Part shown: piece by piece, positions 1-5,699 of the stretch
Numbering within the stretch: the first letter of the stretch is position 1
Layout of the letters: each line of letters begins with the position of its first letter
Program-made: the position numbers and the translations under genes
The notes under the pieces: generated by a model
Databases searched by the model: none
What the model was told of the DNA's origin: nothing
Seen by the model: the letters and a program-made list of their open reading frames with translations, nothing else
Assembly: GCA_017508895.1 (NCBI GenBank)
Contig: JAFWRA010000294.1
Coordinates: 1-5,699 of the forward strand
From: Bacteroidales bacterium
GTDB lineage: Bacteria > Bacteroidota > Bacteroidia > Bacteroidales > F082
DNA: 5,699 nt
Direction of reading: 5' to 3'

Positions 1-1148
<1,148 letters not shown>

Positions 1149-1172
1149 TCATTGGAATTCAATATGATACGG

Positions 1173-1206
1173 AAAAGGAGAACCAGACGGCTCTCCTTTT
1201 TTGTCT
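1173..1206 (+). terminator. Rho-independent terminator after gyrB
   Basis: A perfect 9-bp stem (AAAAGGAGA at 1173-1181 with TCTCCTTTT at 1192-1200) can gain two more G-C pairs inside the loop past one A/C mismatch. It is followed by a T-rich run ending near 1206. It begins 25 bp after the gyrB stop. Read on the minus strand the stem is followed by only four T residues, so it could act weakly in both directions between the two convergent genes. Confidence 0.85.
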
Positions 1207-1210
1207 TCTT

Positions 1211-1255
1211 GTTTTATGCAAATCTGAAAATCGGTTTTTATGATTTGCATAAAAC
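1211..1255. repeat. Perfect 14-bp inverted repeat at the ATPase stop codon
   Basis: The left arm GTTTTATGCAAATC (1211-1224) is exactly complementary to the right arm GATTTGCATAAAAC (1242-1255), with a 17-nt spacer. The last base of the right arm is also the last base of the TAG stop of the minus-strand ATPase gene. The arms are AT-rich and no T-run follows on either strand, so it is not a standard intrinsic terminator. It could be an mRNA 3'-end hairpin, a protein-binding palindrome or a remnant of insertion. The function is unknown. Confidence 0.75.
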
Positions 1256-2571
1256 TACAAAAACATCACGAAATAGACAGGCATGTAAATGATTGTTCCC
1301 TTGGTTTCCCATTTCTGGCCGTTTGATAAAACGATGCCCTTATTGATATGATAGTCAGGTGTCTGGGTGAAGTGCGTCAGTGCGACATGGATTTTATAGT
1401 CTTTCCCAGACTTCACCTCGATAGGCAATACTGAGAGATTGTCGTAGTCGTCGATGAGAAAATCCACTTCGCCGTGGTGCTTGTTGTCGTAATAAAACAG
1501 ATTGTGGCCATGTGCCTTCAGTTCCTGGGCAACCACCGACTCATAAACAGAGCCTAAATTGATGCTTGGCGTATCTTCGAGTATGGGCAGGATGTTGGTT
1601 TTGTACAAAATGTTGGTCAGTAGACCGACATCATTCAAGTAGAGTTTCAACAAGTTTTTCCGCGCCGATTCCACCAAAGGGAATCTTGGATTGGAAATGG
1701 CTTTCACTTCAAGCGCAATGCCAGAAGAAATCAGATAGTCGAATTCGTCTTGATAATCAGAGAATTGCTTCCCTGCCTTGTTTTCTATATCCTTTACTAC
1801 GACACGCTTTTTCTTGTTTTCGAGGTTCGAGGGAATCATTTGGAACACGTTTTGGATTTTCAGTTTGTGTTCGGCATCATAACGCGAGGCATCTGCACCA
1901 TAATAACGATGGATTTCGGTTTGTATGCGCCTCAGTTTCATAATGTTTCGTTCCGAGAGATAGGAGTTTATGGCATCGGGAAGTCCGCCGGTCAGAAGAT
2001 ATTCACGGAAAAGTGTCATCATCCTTTGGTGAAGGGAGTCGTCGAGGCTTTGTTGCGCAAGAAATTTATCCCGCACAAACGAAATGGTTTCCTCGTTAAA
2101 TCCATTTGCCCAAAGAAACTCTTCGAAATCAAGTGGATACATCTGCAAGGTTTCAATACTTCCTATTGGAATGCTCGGCGTTTGGAGCAAAGTCACGCCA
2201 AGCAGCGAACCGCTACAGATGTAGGTGTATCTGTCGTCGTCTTTCAGGAACTTCAACAAAGTGAGGAACACGGGATAGGCTTGGATTTCGTCCAAAAAAA
2301 CGAGTGTGTTTTCCTTTTTGCGCAGTTTGTTTCCCGCAAAAGTGCCGAGCATGGTGTAAAAGTCAATTATGCTCCGTACATTGGCAAACATACGGCTACC
2401 TGTACTGTCGGCCTGTAGATTGATTTCCACATAATTGGGGAACAGTTTCTTGCCCACATGTCGGATGATATAGGTCTTTCCGATTTGTCGGGCTCCGTCA
2501 ACCAGTAGGATTTTGTTCGATGGGGCAGACAAGAATTGAGTGATTTCTTTCTCTATTTTTCGCTTCAACAT
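1255..2571 (-). CDS. AAA_14/DUF4143 family ATPase with C-terminal nuclease-like domain
   Basis: This 438-aa protein has the two-part architecture of the large AAA_14 + DUF4143 family, which is common in multiple copies in Bacteroidetes; cellular roles are mostly unassigned. The N-terminal P-loop ATPase has Walker A GARQIGKT (residues 26-33), Walker B LVFLDEIQ with D94 and E95, and a sensor-like strand YICSGSLLG (117-125). The signature LDFEEFLW lies further downstream. The C-terminal part carries an E...D...ExK arrangement: GSVYES, then GEVDF with D370, then IEVKSG with E385 and K387. This matches the PD-(D/E)XK nuclease-like core often seen in DUF4143 proteins, although activity cannot be inferred. 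There is no signal peptide or clear membrane segment. ATG at 2571 is chosen because a promoter candidate lies just upstream and the family begins this way; the leader is A-rich with no Shine-Dalgarno. Hand-sampled lines give about 42-47% GC against about 58-68% in gyrB, which hints at a different origin. It is transcribed towards gyrB and divergently from the kinase-AAA gene. Confidence 0.9.
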   Translation of the reverse strand: MLKRKIEKEITQFLSAPSNKILLVDGARQIGKTYIIRHVGKKLFPNYVEINLQADSTGSRMFANVRSIIDFYTMLGTFAGNKLRKKENTLVFLDEIQAYPVFLTLLKFLKDDDRYTYICSGSLLGVTLLQTPSIPIGSIETLQMYPLDFEEFLWANGFNEETISFVRDKFLAQQSLDDSLHQRMMTLFREYLLTGGLPDAINSYLSERNIMKLRRIQTEIHRYYGADASRYDAEHKLKIQNVFQMIPSNLENKKKRVVVKDIENKAGKQFSDYQDEFDYLISSGIALEVKAISNPRFPLVESARKNLLKLYLNDVGLLTNILYKTNILPILEDTPSINLGSVYESVVAQELKAHGHNLFYYDNKHHGEVDFLIDDYDNLSVLPIEVKSGKDYKIHVALTHFTQTPDYHINKGIVLSNGQKWETKGTIIYMPVYFVMFL

Positions 2572-2593
2572 TTTCGTGTCTTATTTTTGAATG

Positions 2594-2622
2594 CAAAAAT
2601 ACTCATTTTTTGTATATTACAA
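2594..2622 (-). promoter_or_regulatory. Candidate Bacteroidetes-type promoter for the DUF4143 ATPase gene
   Basis: Read on the minus strand, TATTTTTG (2601-2594) is an exact match to the -7 consensus TAnnTTTG. A TTG for the -33 element lies 18 bp upstream (2622-2620). The predicted transcript start near 2587 would give a very short A-rich leader before the ATG at 2571. No experimental support is visible; the call rests on motif match and position. Confidence 0.55.
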
Positions 2623-2637
2623 GAATAATTGGTGAAA

Positions 2638-2736
2638 TTTTTGTCATTTTTCCACCCAATTTTTAGTCTGTTTTTGTCATTTTTCCACCCAATTTTTAGT
2701 CTGTTTTTGTCATTTTTCCACCCGATGTTTTCTTTG
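2638..2736. repeat. Three 33-bp tandem repeats in the divergent intergenic region
   Basis: Copies 1 (2638-2670) and 2 (2671-2703) are identical, each starting TTTTTGTCATTTTTCCACCC and ending AATTTTTAGTCTG. Copy 3 (2704-2736) keeps the first 20 bases exactly and then drifts, matching about 8 of the last 13. There are no spacers, so this is not a CRISPR array. T-tracts begin at unit positions 1, 10 and 23 and then recur at 34, an average spacing near 11 bp. That suggests helically phased tracts and possible intrinsic curvature. The array begins 16 bp upstream of the minus-strand -33 element and ends 36 bp before the plus-strand one, so it could be a shared operator or upstream element. The role is inferred. 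Confidence 0.9.
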
Positions 2737-2761
2737 GAAAAAATGGCACAAGAATTTTTTC
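2713..2761. repeat. Overlapping short inverted repeats next to the third tandem repeat
   Basis: TTTTTCCA (2713-2720, within repeat copy 3) is complementary to TGGAAAAA (2735-2742) across a 14-nt loop. GAAAAAAT (2737-2744) is also complementary to ATTTTTTC (2754-2761) across 9 nt. The middle A-tract can therefore pair either way. Both stems are short and AT-rich, so they may be chance in such a biased region or part of an operator upstream of the kinase-AAA promoter. Confidence 0.4.
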
Positions 2762-2772
2762 ATCCTCTCTGC

Positions 2773-2803
2773 TTGTATGTTTCAAATTAAATCGTGACCT
2801 TTG
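2773..2803 (+). promoter_or_regulatory. Candidate Bacteroidetes-type promoter for the kinase-AAA operon
   Basis: GACCTTTG (2796-2803) matches the -7 consensus TAnnTTTG at all but one defined position. A TTG (2773-2775) lies 20 bp upstream as the -33 element. Transcription would begin around 2810, leaving a leader of about 12 nt before the ATG at 2822. The in-frame TTG at 2801 lies inside the -7 box and so would not be transcribed, which supports the ATG at 2822 as the real start. Confidence 0.5.
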
Positions 2804-2821
2804 CCCAATAAAATCTCGATT

Positions 2822-4567
2822 ATGCAAACATTCAAAAAAGGAGAGAAGATTGACAAGTATGTCATCAACTCGTTCGTAAAGAAAGGTGCTGTGGCTGAGT
2901 CATATACGGTGCTTGGCTCCGACGATATGATGTATTTCATGAAGGTATACGACTTCGGCAAGATTCCCCATGAGCAGTTGTTTCAGGGCAAGGAGGTCTA
3001 TGAGATTCAACTTTGCAAGGAGTTGAACACGGATGAGAACCAGAACGTCGTCCGCTATGTCGACAATGGCGAGGTGAAGAAAAGCAACACAGTCTATCAT
3101 TACCTCGTGACTGAGTTCTACCGTGGCACCCTCCTTTTGGATGCCGTTAGGACTGACGGCCGCTTCGACCTTGAAGACGCGGTGCAAATCACTCTTTGTG
3201 TTTTGAGCGGTTTGTCGTTTATCCATTCTCGTGCATTGATACACAATGATATACGTCCATCGAACATCATGTTACAAGAATTGGAGGACGGCATGTTGAT
3301 GCCCACCATTATTGACTTAGGGCACATCTCTTACATGGTCAAGGGTCGCCCAACCTTTGCCGACGAGGACTTGATGCCGTATTTCCGTGCTCCAGAAACT
3401 TTCCGTTCGGTCTACACGGTGAAGAGCGACATCTTCTCCACGGGCGCACTCCTTTATTTCCTGATTTTCGGCAAGTCGCCGTGGGAAGGCTTGGATTTGA
3501 GGGTTTTTGAGGGTGACAAGCAAAAGATTGCCGATGCCCTGAAAAAAGCAAGGAAACAAGACCTCATTTTGGAGACGGTAGATGTGCAACTTCCTGATTA
3601 TATGAAGGCTATCCTATTGAAGGCTTTGGCCAAGAAGCCCGACGACCGTTTTGCTTCGGCAGCTGATTTTGCCCAAGCTTTGTTTGAACAGATGATGCCA
3701 GAGCTGGCGAAACGCATGGAAGAGGAAGAGGCGAAACCGCAAGCCGAAACGCAAAACAACAGCGGCCCGACCATCACTTTCAAGAAAGGATCAGGCAGCG
3801 GCTTCGACAATGTGACGGGTCGCGACGAACTGAAGGAACAGTTGCGCAAAGAGGTGCTTTTTGCCCTTCAAAATCCCGAAAAGGCGAAGTTGTACAAGTT
3901 GCCTGCCATCAATGGTGTGTTGCTTTATGGCCCTCCTGGATGTGGTAAAAGCTTGGTTTTGAATAGCTTTGCTGAGGAATTGGGCTTCAACTACACCATC
4001 ATTCATGGCCCCGAAATGGGTCATATCTATCAGGATGGTGTGTTGGACAACCTGCAACGGATGTTCGATGCGGCTGAAATCAAGGCTCCGTTTGTGATTT
4101 GCATCGACGAACTCGAATTCTTGGCACCCAATCCCAACGGCGAAGGGGAGGAGAATGTCACGCCACAGATTTCGGCTTTGTACGGCATGATGAACGAGTG
4201 CTCCAAGAAGGGCATTCTCGTGGTGGCCACGACCAACCGTCCCGACCTCATCGACCAGTCCATTATGCGTATCGGGTGTTTCGACCGTGTGTTTTTCGTG
4301 CCCCAACCTGATTTTGAGGCGCGTAAGGACATCTTCATGGATCATTTGAAAGACCGTCCTTGTGAGGAACTCGACTTCGACGAATTGGCCAAAATGTCGG
4401 ACGATTTCAACGCAGGTGACATCACCGAGGCCGTTAACGAGGCTGCCATGACCGCTGCTTACAACGACGTGCCGATTTCGCAGAAGATTCTCGTCGACGT
4501 GCTGAAGTACAAGAATCCGACTTATTCCACCAAGACCCGTATCGGTTTCAACAAGAGCTTGAAATGA
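2822..4567 (+). CDS. Protein kinase-AAA+ ATPase fusion protein
   Basis: This 581-aa soluble protein joins two enzymes. Residues ~10-290 form a eukaryotic-like Ser/Thr kinase domain: a degenerate glycine loop (KKGAVAESY, 20-28, keeping only the middle Gly), ATP-anchoring K41, a probable helix-C Glu (E61), catalytic loop HNDIRPSN with D143 and N148 (Arg replaces the usual Lys at 145), metal-binding DLG at D165, APE at 190-192, structural D203 and R276. All core catalytic residues are present, so activity is plausible. An acidic, Gln/Ser/Gly-rich linker (~295-335) leads to a classic AAA+ domain: Walker A GPPGCGKS (370-377), Walker B ICIDELE with D429 and E430, sensor 1 N472, arginine finger R483 and a C-terminal helical part with NAGDITEA. 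The second SRH arginine is replaced by C486. There is no HExxH protease motif or membrane segment, so it is not FtsH. The stop overlaps the next start, implying co-expression. A kinase-regulated remodelling ATPase is the inferred role; substrates are unknown. Confidence 0.93.
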   Translation: MQTFKKGEKIDKYVINSFVKKGAVAESYTVLGSDDMMYFMKVYDFGKIPHEQLFQGKEVYEIQLCKELNTDENQNVVRYVDNGEVKKSNTVYHYLVTEFYRGTLLLDAVRTDGRFDLEDAVQITLCVLSGLSFIHSRALIHNDIRPSNIMLQELEDGMLMPTIIDLGHISYMVKGRPTFADEDLMPYFRAPETFRSVYTVKSDIFSTGALLYFLIFGKSPWEGLDLRVFEGDKQKIADALKKARKQDLILETVDVQLPDYMKAILLKALAKKPDDRFASAADFAQALFEQMMPELAKRMEEEEAKPQAETQNNSGPTITFKKGSGSGFDNVTGRDELKEQLRKEVLFALQNPEKAKLYKLPAINGVLLYGPPGCGKSLVLNSFAEELGFNYTIIHGPEMGHIYQDGVLDNLQRMFDAAEIKAPFVICIDELEFLAPNPNGEGEENVTPQISALYGMMNECSKKGILVVATTNRPDLIDQSIMRIGCFDRVFFVPQPDFEARKDIFMDHLKDRPCEELDFDELAKMSDDFNAGDITEAVNEAAMTAAYNDVPISQKILVDVLKYKNPTYSTKTRIGFNKSLK

Positions 4568-4968
4568 CAATTAAGACATTGGTTTCTAATTATTTGAAGT
4601 CGATTGGCGTTGCTGCGAAGCGGAGCGAATTGGGACTCAATTTCACTTATGATGGGTGGAACTTCTTGTTGTGGAACGACAAGGAAGATCCTATGTTTTT
4701 CCGCCTCATCCTGCCGGGTGTCTTCGACGTGACCGATGACAACTATGCCGAGGCGCTCATGGCCTGCAACAACGTCAATTGGAACTACAAGGTGGTGAAG
4801 GCGGTGCTATACGACTACGAGGACAAACACGAGCGCGGCGCGTCGGTGTGGATGTGTTATGAGCAGCAACTTGATGGCACCCCACAAATTGAGGAATTGA
4901 TTCCACGTGCTGTCCACAGTCTCATCGCTGCAGCCGAAGCGTTTACTAAGGAAATGAATGATGATTAA
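4564..4968 (+). CDS. Small putative YbjN/CesT-like chaperone or adaptor coupled to the kinase-AAA gene
   Basis: This 134-aa protein has no signal peptide or membrane segment. Its ATG shares the ATGA overlap with the kinase-AAA stop, so translation is probably coupled and the two products are likely partners. Predicted secondary structure by eye: helix (2-14); strands around 25-29, 32-37 and 44-51; helix (59-72); strands around 76-84 and 94-103; long C-terminal helix (109-131). This alpha-3beta-alpha-2beta-alpha order, with the central NNVNWNYKVVKA stretch (69-80), resembles the type III secretion chaperone/YbjN-like peptide-binding fold. It would suit a substrate- or peptide-binding adaptor for an AAA+ machine. 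Sequence similarity alone is too weak for a firm family call. It is certainly a real gene by position and reading frame; the function is inferred. Confidence 0.85.
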   Translation: MTIKTLVSNYLKSIGVAAKRSELGLNFTYDGWNFLLWNDKEDPMFFRLILPGVFDVTDDNYAEALMACNNVNWNYKVVKAVLYDYEDKHERGASVWMCYEQQLDGTPQIEELIPRAVHSLIAAAEAFTKEMNDD

Positions 4969-5035
4969 CCATTTTGAAAATTTAATCTGAATCACAAAAC
5001 CTGCAAAACAATGCATATTTAAAAGATAAGTGAAA

Positions 5036-5072
5036 GGCTGCTTCACAACCGTGTAGCTGCCGGGAAGCAGCC
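5036..5072 (+). other. GC-rich hairpin in the gap before the glycoside hydrolase gene
   Basis: GGCTGCTTC (5036-5044) pairs perfectly with GAAGCAGCC (5064-5072), giving a 9-bp stem and a 19-nt loop. A competing shorter stem is possible between GCTGC (5056-5060) and GCAGC (5067-5071). No T-run follows, so it is not a canonical intrinsic terminator. It may stabilise the 3' end of the kinase-AAA operon mRNA or act in the leader of the next gene. Nothing else clear is seen between 4969 and 5138; no convincing -7/-33 pair was found for the downstream gene. Confidence 0.55.
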
Positions 5073-5138
5073 AGTTGGCATGTTCCCCTCAAATAATCAA
5101 GTGGTTTTGAAAGTTTTGTGATATAAAAACATAACTAT

Positions 5139-5699
5139 ATGAAAATCAAATTCTTACTAATTTCAATGCTGTTAGCAAACATGGCTTTGGCCCAATACGC
5201 CCCCGCTGGCGACAAAATCAAGACCGAATGGGCTTCGAAAGTAAGCCCTGAAAACGCTCTTCCCGAGTACCCTCGTCCGCAGATGGTGCGTCCCGAATGG
5301 AAAAACCTCAATGGATTGTGGCAGTATGCCATCACGCCGAAAGGGGAGAGGCAACCCACTCGTTATGAGGGCGATATTCTGGTGCCGTTCTGCATTGAGT
5401 CGTCGCTGTCGGGCGTGCAGAAAGAAGTGGGACAGGATAGTGCACTTTGGTATCAAAAGACGTTTGCTGTACCAGCCAATTGGAAAAACGGCCGCATTTT
5501 GTTGCATTTTGGCGCGGTGGACTGGATGACCGATGTATGGGTGAATGGCATTAAAGTTGGTTCACACACAGGTGGTTACACGCCTTTCACCTTTGATGTC
5601 ACCCAAGCCGTTCAGCAGAAAAACAATGTGATGACGGTTCGTGTGTGGGATCCTACTGACAAGAGTTATATCCCGCATGGCAAGCAGGTGGCCAAGCCG
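5139..5699 (+). CDS. Secreted glycoside hydrolase family 2 protein (beta-galactosidase/glucuronidase-like), 3'-truncated
   Basis: The first 187 codons are present and the gene runs off the right edge. ATG at 5139 is chosen because it is followed at once by a signal peptide: KIK, a hydrophobic core FLLISMLLANMALA and a probable signal peptidase I site after A18 (ALA/Q). The mature part shows the N-terminal jelly-roll sugar-binding domain of GH2 enzymes: WKNLNGLWQY (54-63), VPFCIESSLSGV (82-93), LWYQKTF (103-109), and then HFGAVDWMTDVWVNG (123-137) followed by HTGGYTPF (143-150). The catalytic TIM barrel lies outside the window, so substrate specificity and catalytic residues cannot be judged. 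Export points to the periplasm or outer membrane and to plant or host glycan breakdown, as is usual for Bacteroidetes. It is separated from the kinase-AAA pair by 170 bp and is probably a separate unit. Confidence 0.92.
   Translation, partial: MKIKFLLISMLLANMALAQYAPAGDKIKTEWASKVSPENALPEYPRPQMVRPEWKNLNGLWQYAITPKGERQPTRYEGDILVPFCIESSLSGVQKEVGQDSALWYQKTFAVPANWKNGRILLHFGAVDWMTDVWVNGIKVGSHTGGYTPFTFDVTQAVQQKNNVMTVRVWDPTDKSYIPHGKQVAKP

Noticed and set aside
1750..2418. 222-codon open frame on the plus strand
   Set aside because: It is wholly antisense to the DUF4143 ATPase gene, whose Walker motifs show which strand is coding.
2638..2736. Possible CRISPR array
   Set aside because: The 33-bp units are directly adjacent with no unique spacers, and no cas gene is present.
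2801..2821. TTG at 2801 as the start of the kinase-AAA gene, adding 7 residues
   Set aside because: The TTG falls inside the predicted -7 promoter element, and ATG 2822 begins directly before the kinase fold.
2822..4567. FtsH-type membrane protease
   Set aside because: The AAA domain is of the same broad class, but there is no HExxH zinc site and no transmembrane segment, and the N-terminal domain is a kinase.
3791..4570. 259-codon open frame on the minus strand
   Set aside because: It lies antisense to the AAA+ domain, whose motifs are unambiguous; the opposite frame is open because of codon bias and its product shows no recognisable domain.
5036..5072. Intrinsic terminator of the kinase-AAA operon
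   Set aside because: The stem is strong but is followed by AGTTGGCATG rather than a T-run, so it is listed only as a hairpin of unknown role.

Overview
The window looks like chromosomal DNA from a Bacteroidales-type (Bacteroides/Prevotella-like) bacterium. The evidence is a GyrB C-terminus typical of that group, without the large insert of proteobacterial GyrB; leaders that lack Shine-Dalgarno sequences; promoter-like motifs matching the Bacteroidetes -33 TTG / -7 TAnnTTTG pattern; an AAA ATPase of the DUF4143 type that is abundant in these genomes; and an exported family 2 glycoside hydrolase. Species cannot be named from this.

Layout. (1) The 3' part of gyrB runs in from the left edge and ends at 1148, followed by a strong intrinsic terminator at about 1173-1206. 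(2) A minus-strand gene (1255-2571) encodes a 438-aa AAA_14/DUF4143 ATPase. A perfect 14-bp inverted repeat sits at its stop codon and a good promoter candidate lies just upstream. (3) A divergent control region of about 250 bp (2572-2821) holds three 33-bp tandem repeats with roughly helically phased T-tracts, and promoter candidates facing both ways. (4) On the plus strand are two genes with a 4-bp ATGA overlap: a 581-aa fusion of a eukaryotic-like protein kinase domain to a classic AAA+ ATPase domain, and a 134-aa protein whose predicted layout resembles the type III secretion/YbjN chaperone fold. (5) After a 170-bp gap with a GC-rich hairpin comes the 5' part of a secreted glycoside hydrolase family 2 gene, cut by the right edge.

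The most interesting part is the kinase-AAA/chaperone pair at 2822-4968. A single polypeptide combines a phosphorylation module with a substrate-remodelling ATPase, and it is translationally coupled to a small possible adaptor. A reasonable inference is a signalling-controlled unfoldase or remodelling machine, with the small protein as substrate-binding partner. I do not recognise a characterised system of this form. gyrB and the glycoside hydrolase appear to be unrelated neighbours. Whether the divergent DUF4143 ATPase belongs to the kinase-AAA unit cannot be settled from one window.
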